Source: Actinomadura syzygii
GTDB taxonomy: Bacteria > Actinomycetota > Actinomycetes > Streptosporangiales > Streptosporangiaceae
Direction: 5' to 3'
NCBI RefSeq assembly: GCF_008085905.1
Contig: NZ_VSFF01000003.1
Location: forward strand, 62,001 to 126,000
DNA length: 64,000 nt
The translations under genes were made by a program, and so were the position numbers. The notes under the pieces are model-generated. The model had not been told where the DNA came from and ran no database searches. It was given only the letters and a program-made list of their open reading frames with translations. Of this stretch, positions 39,406-47,148 are shown piece after piece (the first letter of the stretch is position 1; the number at the start of each line of letters is the position of its first letter).

Positions 39406-40599
39406 GTGAGCACAGCACCGCCCGACGCCGACGAGCTGGAGAGGCGGGCGGGCGAGTTCCTCGCCGCGCACGACCCGGCCGTCCTCGACCCCCTGGAGTT
39501 CCTGCGGGCCCGGTTCGACGCCGGGCTCGCCTGGGTCCACCACCCCGAGGGGCTCGGCGGGCTCGGCGCCCCGCGCGCCCTGCAGGCCGCCGTCGACCGT
39601 CGGTTCGCCGCGGCCGGGGCGCCGTCCAACCACCCCGAGCGCAACGGGATCGGGCTCGGGATGGCCGCGCCGACGATCCTCGCGTTCGGCACCGAGGAGC
39701 AGAAGCGCCGCTGGCTGCGCCCGCTCTGGACGGGCGAGGACATCTGGTGCCAGCTCTTCAGCGAGCCGGGCGCCGGGTCCGACCTGGCCGCGCTCGCCAC
39801 CCGCGCCGTCCGCGACGGCGACTCCTGGACGGTCAACGGCCAGAAGGTCTGGACGTCCATGGCCCACGAGGCGCGCTGGGCGATCCTCGTCACCCGCACC
39901 GACCCGGACGTCCCCAAGCACCGCGGCATGACCTACTTCGTCTGCGACATGACCGCGCCGGGCGTCGAGGTCCGCCCGCTGCGGCAGCTCACCGGCGAGG
40001 CCGAGTTCAACGAGGTGTTCCTCACCGACGTCCGCATCCCCGACGCGCACCGGCTCGGCGAGGTCGGGCAGGGCTGGCAGGTGTCCACGACGACGCTGAT
40101 GAACGAGCGCGTCGCGATCGGCGGCACCGCCGCGCCCCGCGAGAGCGGCATGATCGGCGTCGTCGCGGCGCTGTGGCGGGACCGTCCCGACCTGCGCACC
40201 CCCGGCCTCCACGACGCCCTGATGCGCGCCTGGGTGGAGGCCGAGGCGGCCCGCCTCACCGGGGCGCGGCTGCGCCAGCAGCTCACCGCCGGGCAGCCGG
40301 GGCCGGAGGGCTCGGGCGCCAAGCTCGCCTTCGCCAAGCTCAACCAGGAGATCTCCGGCCTGGAGCTGGAACTGCTCGGCGCGGACGGCCTCCGCTACGA
40401 CGACTGGACGATGCGCCGCCCCACCGAGGTCGACTTCACCCGCCGCTCGCCCGGCTACCGCTACCTGCGCGCCAAGGGCAACTCCATCGAGGGCGGCACC
40501 TCGGAGATCCTGCGCAACATCATCGCCGAGCGCGTGCTCGGCCTGCCCGGCGAGATCCGGGTGGACAAGGACGTCCCGTGGAAGGACCTGCCCCGATGA
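39406..40599 (+). CDS. Acyl-CoA dehydrogenase, subunit 1
   Basis: The 397-residue protein is an ACAD with DIWCQLFSEPGAGSDLAALATRAVRDGDSWTVNGQKVWTSMAHEARWAILVTRTD, then EFNEVFLTDVRIPDAHRLGEVGQGWQVSTTTLMNER. Near the C-terminus RAKGNSIEGGTSEILRNIIAERVLGLP carries the FAD-binding and catalytic-region motif. It is the catalytic-type partner of the next gene; such actinobacterial pairs form alpha2beta2 enzymes acting on steroid side chains or branched acyl-CoAs. GTG 39406 has GGAGG upstream. It starts the operon under the TetR-type operator. Confidence 0.9.
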   Translation: MSTAPPDADELERRAGEFLAAHDPAVLDPLEFLRARFDAGLAWVHHPEGLGGLGAPRALQAAVDRRFAAAGAPSNHPERNGIGLGMAAPTILAFGTEEQKRRWLRPLWTGEDIWCQLFSEPGAGSDLAALATRAVRDGDSWTVNGQKVWTSMAHEARWAILVTRTDPDVPKHRGMTYFVCDMTAPGVEVRPLRQLTGEAEFNEVFLTDVRIPDAHRLGEVGQGWQVSTTTLMNERVAIGGTAAPRESGMIGVVAALWRDRPDLRTPGLHDALMRAWVEAEAARLTGARLRQQLTAGQPGPEGSGAKLAFAKLNQEISGLELELLGADGLRYDDWTMRRPTEVDFTRRSPGYRYLRAKGNSIEGGTSEILRNIIAERVLGLPGEIRVDKDVPWKDLPR

Positions 40600-41705
40600 G
40601 CGCCCCTGCGAGCGACCCCGTGACCGATCACGTGGGCGACCTGCTGTACGGCGAGGTCGAGGACGACCTGCGGGCGAGCGTCCGAGAGGTGCTCGGCGAC
40701 AAGGCGCCGTGGACGTCCGTCCTCGCCGGGACTGAGCGGGACGCCCCCTACGACGCGGCGCTCTGGCACGCCGTCGCCGCGCAGCTCGGCTGCGCCGGGC
40801 TGCCCGTCCCCGAGGACCTCGGCGGCGCGGGCGCGACCTGGCGCGAGACGGCGGTGGTCATGGAGGAGCTGGGACGGTCCGCCGCGCCCGTCCCGTTCCT
40901 GACCAGCTCGGTGATCGCGACGGCGGCGCTGCTCGCCGCCGGGGAGCGCGACCTGCTCGGCCGCCTCGCCGCCGGGGACGCGGTCGCCGTCCTGGCCGTC
41001 CCGTTCAGCACCGCACCGGGCGACGAGGTGCCGGGCGTCGAGTTCGCGGACGGGACGCTCACCGGCGCGGTCGCCGCCGTCGCCGACGGCCTGGCCGCCG
41101 ACGTCCTGCTCGTCCCGGCGTCCGGCGGCCTCTACGCGGTCGACGCCGCCGACGCCCACCGCACCGCCGTGACCTCGCTCGACATGACCCGGCGGCTCAC
41201 CGACGTCGAGTTCGCGGGCGCGCCCGCGCGGCGCGTCGCCGACGGGCCGGACGCCGTCCGCGCGGCTCTGCTCATCGGGGCGGCGATGCTGGCGTCCGAG
41301 CAGCTCGGGCTCGCGGAGCGGTGCCTGGACGACACCGTCGCCTATGTGAAGACGCGCTACCAGTTCGGCCGTCCGGTCGGGTCCTACCAGGGGCTCAAGC
41401 ACCGGCTCGCGGACCTGTGGGCGTCGATCACGCAGGCCCGCGCGGTCGCCCGGCACGCCGCGTCCTGCGTCGCGGCCGGGGACGGCGACGCGCCGGTCGC
41501 GGTCGCCGTCGCGCAGGCGCACTGCTCGGCCGTCGCGCTCAAGGCCGCCGAGGAATGCGTGCAGATGCACGGCGGCATCGGGTTCACCTGGGAGCATCCG
41601 GCCCACCTCTTCCTGAAGCGGGCGAAGGCCGACTCGATCGCGCTCGGCACCGCCGACCGGCACCGCGCCGAACTGGCCGCGCTGGTCGACCTGCCCCCGG
41701 CCTGA
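40596..41705 (+). CDS. Acyl-CoA dehydrogenase, subunit 2
   Basis: The 369-residue ACAD-fold partner overlaps the first subunit gene by ATGA. It keeps the N-terminal helical domain (LWHAVAAQLGCAGLPVPEDLGGAGATWRETAVVMEELGRS) and the C-terminal helices (TRYQFGRPVGSYQGLKHRLADLWASITQARAVARHAA, CVQMHGGIGFTWEHPAHLFLKRAKADSI), while the middle FAD motif is degenerate. This is characteristic of the second subunit in heterotetrameric FadE enzymes. A strong terminator follows. Confidence 0.88.
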   Translation: MSAPASDPVTDHVGDLLYGEVEDDLRASVREVLGDKAPWTSVLAGTERDAPYDAALWHAVAAQLGCAGLPVPEDLGGAGATWRETAVVMEELGRSAAPVPFLTSSVIATAALLAAGERDLLGRLAAGDAVAVLAVPFSTAPGDEVPGVEFADGTLTGAVAAVADGLAADVLLVPASGGLYAVDAADAHRTAVTSLDMTRRLTDVEFAGAPARRVADGPDAVRAALLIGAAMLASEQLGLAERCLDDTVAYVKTRYQFGRPVGSYQGLKHRLADLWASITQARAVARHAASCVAAGDGDAPVAVAVAQAHCSAVALKAAEECVQMHGGIGFTWEHPAHLFLKRAKADSIALGTADRHRAELAALVDLPPA

Positions 41706-41711
41706 CGGGCG

Positions 41712-41745
41712 CGCCGGGCGGCCCCGTGCAACGGGCCGCCCGGCG
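41712..41745. terminator. Bidirectional terminator
   Basis: CGCCGGGCGGCCC (41712-41724) pairs perfectly with GGGCCGCCCGGCG (41733-41745) around an 8-base loop, a 13-bp stem between the convergent acyl-CoA dehydrogenase and PLP-enzyme genes. Confidence 0.75.
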
Positions 41746-41746
41746 G

Positions 41747-42598
41747 TCAGCCTGTGATCACCGCCAGGACGCGCGCGCCCTCCTCGAACGCGCCGCGTTC
41801 GGTGAGGGCGAGGATCCCGGCCATCATCTTCGCCGTGTAGATCCGGTCGAGGACGATCCCGTGTCGCGCGGCGAAGTCGTCGGCGAACGCGTCCAGCTCC
41901 GGGGCCGTTCTGGCGTAGCCGCCGAAGTGGAAGTCGTGCTCGACGCGCCAGGCCCCGCGCCGCCCGCCGTACGCCTCGCGCTGGAGGCGCTCCACCTCGC
42001 CGTCCATGAAACCGCCTTTCAGGACGGCGAATCCCAGCGCGCGCTGGTCCGCCGCCAGCCCGGCGGCGAGGCCCGCGAGCGTACCGCCCGTCCCGCAGGG
42101 GACGCAGACGACGCCGTGGCCGGGGACCTCCCGCCCCAGCTCCTCGCAGCCCTTGACCGCGAGCGCGTTGCTGCCGCCCTCCGGCAGCAGGTGGAAGTCT
42201 CCCCACCGCTCACGCAGCGCGGCGATCAGGGCGGGCTCGTGCTTGCGCCGGTAGGACGCGCGGTCCAGGTAGGACAGGCGCATCCCGCACCGCTCGGCGA
42301 AGGCGAGCGTGTCGTTCAGCGGCAGCCGCTCCTCGCCCCTGATCACCCCGATGGTCGCGAACCCGAAGATCCGCCCGGCCGCCGCCGTCGCGCGGACGTG
42401 GTTGGAGTAGGCGCCGCCGAAGGTCAGGACCGTCCCGGCCTCGCGGGCGGGCGCGATGTTGTGCTTCAGCTTGCGCCACTTGTTGCCGGGCAGTTCGGGG
42501 TGGAGGAGGTCGTCCCGCTTCAGGAAGAGCCGCACGCCGCGGCGTTCGGCGCGGTCGTCGGCCAGCTCCACGACCGGCGAGGACCCGGGCGGGATCAC
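41747..42598 (-). CDS. PLP-dependent D-cysteine desulfhydrase/ACC deaminase family enzyme
   Basis: The 283-residue fold-type II PLP enzyme has LFLKRDDLLHPELPGNKWRKLKHN, where the Lys of GNKWRK binds PLP, then VLTFGGAYSNHVRATAAAG, VPCGTGGTLAGLAAGLA and IYTAKMMAGILALTERGAF. These match the ACC deaminase/D-cysteine desulfhydrase group, so it may release ammonia and a keto acid from a D-amino acid or a cyclopropane amino acid. GTG 42598 overlaps the stop of the adenylate kinase gene (GTGA), so it is translationally coupled to it. Confidence 0.85.
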   Translation of the reverse strand: MIPPGSSPVVELADDRAERRGVRLFLKRDDLLHPELPGNKWRKLKHNIAPAREAGTVLTFGGAYSNHVRATAAAGRIFGFATIGVIRGEERLPLNDTLAFAERCGMRLSYLDRASYRRKHEPALIAALRERWGDFHLLPEGGSNALAVKGCEELGREVPGHGVVCVPCGTGGTLAGLAAGLAADQRALGFAVLKGGFMDGEVERLQREAYGGRRGAWRVEHDFHFGGYARTAPELDAFADDFAARHGIVLDRIYTAKMMAGILALTERGAFEEGARVLAVITG

Positions 42599-43239
42599 CG
42601 GGGGGCGGGCAGGCCGAGCCGGGCGCGGATGTCGCGCTGCACCTCCTCGGCGGCGGGCCGCGCGTCGACCGTGACGACGTACTCCTTGCGGCCGAACAGC
42701 TCCAGGATCGGGGCGGTCCGCTCGCGGTAGCCGCGCAGCCGCTCGGCGAGCGCCTCCTCGGTGTCGTCCTCGCGGGCGGCGAGCGCGCCGCCGCACACGT
42801 CGCAGCGCCCCTCCTCGGTCGGCCGGTCCGCGATGAGGTTGTAGTCCATCCCGCAGCGGGAGCAGAACCGGCGGGCGAGGACGCGGCGGCGGACCTCCGC
42901 GTCCGGCAGGTCCAGGTTGATCACGCCGTCGATGTCGTAGCTCTCCAGGAAGAACTCCGTCTGCCTGCGGCTGCGCGGGAAGCCGTCGATCACGAACCCG
43001 TAGTTCCAGTCGTGCTGGTCGAGCCGGTCGCGGACGATGCCCTCCACCAGGTCGTCGCCGACCAACTCCCCGTCCGCCATGATGCGCCGCACCTGCGCGC
43101 CGAGCTTCGTGTGGCTCTTCACGTGCCAGCGGAAGATGTCGCCGACGCCGATGTGCACGATGTCCAGGTCCCGTGCGAGCAGCGCCGACTGGGTCCCCTT
43201 GCCGCTGCCGAGCGGGCCGATGATCACGTACTTGCGCAT
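42595..43239 (-). CDS. Adenylate kinase family protein with zinc-type lid
   Basis: The 214-residue nucleoside monophosphate kinase has P-loop VIIGPLGSGKGTQSALLARDL, GDIFRWHVKSHTKLGAQVRRIMADGELV, FVIDGFPRSRRQTEFF and an LID with FCSRCGMDYN...CDVCGG, four Cys that can bind zinc. RLRGYRERTAPILELF completes the family. Unlike the usual adk of actinobacteria it is not in a ribosomal-protein/secY cluster, so it is probably a second copy or a kinase with altered nucleotide preference. It starts a two-gene operon with the PLP enzyme. Confidence 0.88.
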   Translation of the reverse strand: MRKYVIIGPLGSGKGTQSALLARDLDIVHIGVGDIFRWHVKSHTKLGAQVRRIMADGELVGDDLVEGIVRDRLDQHDWNYGFVIDGFPRSRRQTEFFLESYDIDGVINLDLPDAEVRRRVLARRFCSRCGMDYNLIADRPTEEGRCDVCGGALAAREDDTEEALAERLRGYRERTAPILELFGRKEYVVTVDARPAAEEVQRDIRARLGLPAPR

Positions 43240-43266
43240 GCGGAAAGCCTATGTGGAACGTCCCGC

Positions 43267-43296
43267 ACCGCGGGCCCGGCCAACCGCGGGCCCGGC
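43267..43296. repeat. Short direct repeat between kinase and stress-protein genes
   Basis: ACCGCGGGCCCGGC occurs at 43267-43280 and again at 43283-43296, two bases apart, just at the end of the universal stress protein gene. It is probably slippage; no function is apparent. Confidence 0.4.
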
Positions 43297-43850
43297 TACA
43301 GGGGCAGGCGCAGGCGGCGGCCGAGGCGGCGGAACCGCGACCCGGGGACGTGCTCGGGCGACTCGTCCCGCGCGGTCAGCGACTCCAGCAGCAGGTCGAA
43401 CGACGGCGGGCGGACGCACACCAGCGTCGCCCTGGCCCGCCGCGCGCAGTGCAGCCGCACCGACGGGCGCAGCAGCCGCGACAGCGCGCCGCGCGTCCCG
43501 TGCCCGACGACGAGGATGTCGTCGTCGCCCGCGAGCCGCACCAGCGTCGCGCCCGGCTCGCCGACCAGCGCCAGCGCCGTCATGGCCACGCCGTCCGGCG
43601 GGCCGTCGCTGACCTCGGCGAGCAGCCGGGCGATCAGCTCCGCGCCGGAGCCGCGCAGCGCCTCGGTGATCCCGCAGCCGAGCTGCCCGGCCGCCGACAC
43701 GTGCGGGGGCAGCGGCGCGGCGTGCGCGACCAGCAGCGGCAGCCGCCGCAGCCGGGCCTCGCCGATCGCCCAGGAGAGGGCGCAGCGCGCACCCGCGGAG
43801 TCGTCCACCCCCACCACGACACGGGGGCCGCCGTCCGGTCTCGCGATCAC
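43296..43850 (-). CDS. Universal stress protein family protein
   Basis: The 184-residue protein has one Usp domain: PRVVVGVDDSAGARCALSWAIGEARLRRLPLLVAHAAPLP at the start and DDILVVGHGTRGALSRLLRPSV near residue 130. The ATP-binding pattern G-x2-G-x9-G(S/T) is degenerate (GHGTRGALSRLLRPS), so nucleotide binding is doubtful. A basic tail (SRFRRLGRRLRLPL) of ~35 residues extends beyond the domain. GTG 43850 has GGGAGGG five bases upstream. It probably has its own promoter in the divergent 199-base gap before the XdhC-like gene. Confidence 0.85.
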   Translation of the reverse strand: MIARPDGGPRVVVGVDDSAGARCALSWAIGEARLRRLPLLVAHAAPLPPHVSAAGQLGCGITEALRGSGAELIARLLAEVSDGPPDGVAMTALALVGEPGATLVRLAGDDDILVVGHGTRGALSRLLRPSVRLHCARRARATLVCVRPPSFDLLLESLTARDESPEHVPGSRFRRLGRRLRLPL

Positions 43851-44049
43851 GGTCCCTCCCGAGGCCGCCGGTTGTGTGCAGTCTAGGGTGCAGTGATACC
43901 CGCTCTCAGGGAAGTGTTTCGCGTTTCGGCGATGCCGGTTTCCGTGAACTTTCCGTCCGGTTCCGTGATCGCCGCCCGGAATCGGTGTCCGGGACGGCCC
44001 GCCGCGCGGCCGCTGGACCGGCCGCGGTCCCCGGCGGCACACTTCCGGT

Positions 44050-44583
44050 ATGGGCACACCCGGTACGGGCACGCCGCGCGCAGGCGGCGGCGCCCCGCAT
44101 GAGAGCGACCCGTCCTGCGCCGTCGCGCACGGCGACGTCCCGCCGGACGCCGCCGACCGGACGCTGGTCGCGGTGTTCGCGAGCCCCGTCGCCGACCACC
44201 TGCTGCGCTACGGCGCCGACCTCGGCTACCGCACGTTCCTCGTCGACCCCGACAAGGACCGGGCCGGGGCCACGGACCTCCCGCCGCTCGACGGCGCCGC
44301 GGACGTCGTCGTCACCGACCACCACCGGCCGGAGCTCGGGCCCGTCCTGCGGGACGTGCTGACCCAGCCCGTCCGCTGGGTCGGCGTCATGGGCAACCCG
44401 CGCCACCCGGCCCCGCACATCCCGGCGCTCACCGAGCTCGGCGTCCCGGCGGCCGACATCGCCCGCGTGCACCGGCCGATCGGGCTGAACATCGGCTCGA
44501 GGACCCCGGCGGAGATCGCGATCGCGGCCCTCGCCGGGCTGATCGCCGACCGCAACGGCCGTCCCGGCGGCTTCGAGTTCTGA
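44050..44583 (+). CDS. XdhC-type Rossmann domain protein
   Basis: The 177-residue protein corresponds to the C-terminal Rossmann domain of XdhC/CoxI proteins: LVAVFASPVADHLLRYGADLGYRTFLVDPDKDRA, DVVVTDHHRPELGPVL, WVGVMGNPRHPAPHIPALTELGVPAADIARVHRPIGLNIGSRTPAEIAIAALAGLIADR. XdhC proteins sulfurate and insert molybdenum cofactor into xanthine dehydrogenase-type enzymes. The N-terminal XdhC_CoxI domain with its Cys is absent, and no xanthine dehydrogenase genes are near. ATG 44050 is the first start in frame. Confidence 0.82.
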   Translation: MGTPGTGTPRAGGGAPHESDPSCAVAHGDVPPDAADRTLVAVFASPVADHLLRYGADLGYRTFLVDPDKDRAGATDLPPLDGAADVVVTDHHRPELGPVLRDVLTQPVRWVGVMGNPRHPAPHIPALTELGVPAADIARVHRPIGLNIGSRTPAEIAIAALAGLIADRNGRPGGFEF

Positions 44584-44751
44584 CCCGCTCCGGCCATCTC
44601 CCGGCCGCGCCGGGCGGCGGACGATCTCCCAGGTCAGCGCGTACGATGTGGGGATTGAGCGCGTTCTGTCGGTGGGCTCCCCTACCGTCGGGACCGACGG
44701 GCCCGTCGGCGGCGCCCGTCCGAGCGACGACGCCGAACGAAGGTGACCAGC

Positions 44752-45729
44752 ATGGCGAACAGCACCATCGAGTCAGACCGGGACTTCCAGCAGCTCGCCG
44801 ATCCGTACCGGCGGGAACTGCTGGCGCACTGCTACCGGATGCTCGGCTCCATCCACGACGCCGAGGACCTCGTCCAGGAGACCTACCTGCGGGCGTGGCG
44901 CTCCTACGGCAGCTTCGAGGGGCGGTCCTCGCTGCGGACGTGGCTGTACCGCATCGCCACCAACGTGTGCCTGACCGCGATCGACCAGCGCGGCAACCGG
45001 CCGATGCCGTCCGGGCTCGGCGCGCCGAGCGACGAGCCGGAGCGCCCCGTGGTGGCCTCGCCGGAGGTGCCGTGGCTGGAGCCCGCGCCCGACACCGTCC
45101 TCGGCGCGGACGCCGCCGACCCCGCCACGATCGTCGCCGCGCGGGAGAGCACCCGCCTCGCGTTCATCGCGGCGCTCCAGCACCTGCCCGCCAAGCAGCG
45201 GGTCGTGCTCATCCTGCGGGACGTCCTGAAGTGGAAGGCCGCCGAGGTCGCGGAGCTGCTCGACACCTCCACCGCCGCGGTCAACAGCGCGCTCCAGCGG
45301 GCCCGCGCCCAGTTGGAGGAGAACGCCCCGCTGCGCGACGAGCTGGTCGAGCCGACCGACCCCGGCCAGCGCGAATTCCTCGAACGCTACGCCAAGGCGT
45401 TCGAGGACGCCGACATCGCCGGGCTCATCGAGCTGTTCAAGCAGGACGTCATCTGGGAGATGCCGCCGCACCTCGACTGGTTCGTCGGGGCGGAGAACGT
45501 CGTCCGGCTCATCGCCGTCCAGTGCGCCCCCGACCCCGGGGAGCTGCGCATGGTCCCGGCGGCGGCGAACGGGCAGCCCGCGTTCGGGCTCTACCGGCGC
45601 GGCGACGACGGCGTGCACCGCCCGTACCAGCTGCAGGTCGTCAGCCTGACCGACGGCGGCGTCTCGCACGTCTCGGCCTTCTTCGACACGACCCTGTTCC
45701 CGCTGTTCGGACTGCCCGAGCAGGTCTGA
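44752..45729 (+). CDS. ECF sigma factor, SigG-like with SnoaL-type C-terminus
   Basis: The 325-residue protein has sigma region 2 (LADPYRRELLAHCYRMLGSIHDAEDLVQETYLRAWRSYGSFEGRSSLRTWLYRIATNVCL) and region 4 (ALQHLPAKQRVVLILRDVLKWKAAEVAELLDTSTAAVNSALQRARAQLE). A ~120-residue SnoaL/NTF2-like domain follows (FLERYAKAFEDADIAGLIELFKQDVIWEMPPHLDWFVGAENVVRLI). This matches actinobacterial SigG-type factors whose C-terminal domain replaces an anti-sigma factor. ATG 44752 follows GAAGG; GTG 44743 is possible. It is not in an operon with an anti-sigma gene. Confidence 0.92.
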   Translation: MANSTIESDRDFQQLADPYRRELLAHCYRMLGSIHDAEDLVQETYLRAWRSYGSFEGRSSLRTWLYRIATNVCLTAIDQRGNRPMPSGLGAPSDEPERPVVASPEVPWLEPAPDTVLGADAADPATIVAARESTRLAFIAALQHLPAKQRVVLILRDVLKWKAAEVAELLDTSTAAVNSALQRARAQLEENAPLRDELVEPTDPGQREFLERYAKAFEDADIAGLIELFKQDVIWEMPPHLDWFVGAENVVRLIAVQCAPDPGELRMVPAAANGQPAFGLYRRGDDGVHRPYQLQVVSLTDGGVSHVSAFFDTTLFPLFGLPEQV

Positions 45730-45797
45730 CTCCAGCCCTCCCTCCCTTCCACTCAGCGGAAACCCCCGGGCTGCGGTGCCGCGCCCGGATGCGAGTG

Positions 45798-45818
45798 TGG
45801 AACCGGCGGCACGTTCCA
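45798..45818. promoter_or_regulatory. Candidate IclR-type operator before the pca operon
   Basis: TGGAAC (45798-45803) and GTTCCA (45813-45818) are perfect inverted arms around nine bases, 114 bases before the pcaH ATG. IclR-family operators often contain TGGAA...TTCCA half-sites, and an IclR-family gene lies inside this operon. Control by that regulator is inferred. Confidence 0.5.
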
Positions 45819-45872
45819 GTGATGCCCGTGAGAGGGCCGTGGCCGTCCGCCGAGAGCGGGAATGGGAGGCAC

Positions 45873-45935
45873 ATGGACAAGGTCGTGGTGGAGGCGGCGG
45901 GGGGCGCCGCCCGCATCGGAGGGATGAGCGCATGA
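45873..45935 (+). pseudogene. Scar of pcaI (3-oxoadipate CoA-transferase subunit A start)
   Basis: GGGAGG then ATG 45873 opens a 20-codon frame, MDKVVVEAAGGAARIGGMSA, which ends in a TGA overlapping the pcaH ATG (ATGA). CoA-transferase A subunits begin with a very similar MxKVV.SA.EAVA.I.DG segment, and pcaIJ commonly lie next to pcaHGB in actinomycetes. The likeness is short, so the call is tentative. Whatever its origin, the frame is well placed to couple translation to pcaH. Confidence 0.45.
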
Positions 45936-46600
45936 CGCATCCGCCGTACCTGTACCCGCCCTACAAGAGCACCGTGCTGCGGGCGCCCGCGCAGGAGCCG
46001 GTCATGCCGAAGCTCGGGCCGGACAGCGTCGAGCTGACCGCGCCGGTGTTCGGCCACCAGGAACTCGGCCGCCGCGACCACGACCTCACCGTCCAGCACT
46101 CCGGCGAGCCGCTCGGCGAGCGGATCATCGTGACCGGTCGGCTGCTCGACTCGGCGGGCCGCCCGGTGCGCGACGCGCTGGTCGAGGTCTGGCAGGCCAA
46201 CGCGGCCGGACGCTACGCCCATCTCGGCGACATCCACCCCGCGCCGCTCGACCCGAACTTCACCGGCGCCGGGCGCTGCCTCACCGACGACGACGGGCGC
46301 TACCGCTTCGTCACGATCAAGCCGGGCGCCTACCCGTGGGGCAACCACCACAACGCCTGGCGGCCCGCGCACATCCACTTCTCGGTGTTCGGCACCGCGT
46401 TCACGCAGCGGCTCGTCACCCAGATGTACTTCCCGGGCGACCCGCTGTTCGCGTTCGACCCGATCTTCCAGTCGATCCCCGAGCAGCGGGACCGCGAGAA
46501 GCTGATCTCCCGCTTCGACATGGACACGACCGTCCCGGAGTGGGCGCTCGGCTACCAGTGGGACATCGTCCTCGGCGACACCCCGGTGGAGGCCCAGTGA
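45932..46600 (+). CDS. pcaH: Protocatechuate 3,4-dioxygenase beta subunit
   Basis: The 222-residue beta subunit carries the non-haem Fe(III) site. The iron ligands are expected in NAAGRYAHLGD (first Tyr) and KPGAYPWGNHHNAWRPAHIHFSVFG (second Tyr and two His), with VRDALVEVWQANAAGRY as the intradiol dioxygenase signature. With PcaG it opens the ring of protocatechuate to 3-carboxy-cis,cis-muconate. ATG 45932 has GGAGGG upstream. It overlaps pcaG by GTGA. A short upstream frame (45873-45935) overlaps its start. Confidence 0.95.
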   Translation: MTHPPYLYPPYKSTVLRAPAQEPVMPKLGPDSVELTAPVFGHQELGRRDHDLTVQHSGEPLGERIIVTGRLLDSAGRPVRDALVEVWQANAAGRYAHLGDIHPAPLDPNFTGAGRCLTDDDGRYRFVTIKPGAYPWGNHHNAWRPAHIHFSVFGTAFTQRLVTQMYFPGDPLFAFDPIFQSIPEQRDREKLISRFDMDTTVPEWALGYQWDIVLGDTPVEAQ

Positions 46601-47148
46601 ACGCCGCGTCTCCGCTCACCCCGTCCCAGACGGTCGGGCCGTTCTTCGGCTACGCGCTGCCCTACGACGCCGGGCCCGAGATCGTGCCGGCCTGGCGGCC
46701 GGACGCGATCCGGGTGCGCGGCCGCGTCCTCGACGGCGCGGGCGAGCCCGTCCCCGACGCGCTGGTCGAGATCTGGCAGCCCGACGAGACCGGCGAGGTG
46801 CACCGGCGGCCGGGCGGCCTCGTCCGGGACGGGAACGACTTCGCGGGCTTCGGACGCTGCGGCACCGACCCGGACGGCGGCTACTGGTTCAGCACCGTGA
46901 AGCCGGGCGCGACCGGCGACGCCGCGCCCTACATCGCCGTCCTCGTCTTCGCCAGGGGCCTGCTGAAGCCGGTGTTCACCCGGCTGTACTTCCCCGAGGA
47001 CGACGCCGCGCACGCGGGCGACCCGCTGCTCGGCGTCGTCCCCGCGGAGCGCCGCGCGACCCTGGTCGCCGAGCGCGAGGGGGAGCGGAGGTACCGTTTC
47101 GACATCCACCTGCAAGGGGAGCGGGAGACGGTCTTCCTTGGCTTCTGA
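46597..47148 (+). CDS. pcaG: Protocatechuate 3,4-dioxygenase alpha subunit
   Basis: The 183-residue alpha subunit has PSQTVGPFFGYALPY, VPDALVEIWQPDETGEVHRRP, FAGFGRCGTDPDGGYWFSTVKPGA and FDIHLQGERETVFLGF. It is homologous to PcaH but lacks the full set of iron ligands, as expected for the alpha chain, which completes the active site at the subunit interface. Its GTG overlaps the pcaH stop, and its own end overlaps the TTG start of pcaB by 11 bases. Confidence 0.95.
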   Translation: MNAASPLTPSQTVGPFFGYALPYDAGPEIVPAWRPDAIRVRGRVLDGAGEPVPDALVEIWQPDETGEVHRRPGGLVRDGNDFAGFGRCGTDPDGGYWFSTVKPGATGDAAPYIAVLVFARGLLKPVFTRLYFPEDDAAHAGDPLLGVVPAERRATLVAEREGERRYRFDIHLQGERETVFLGF

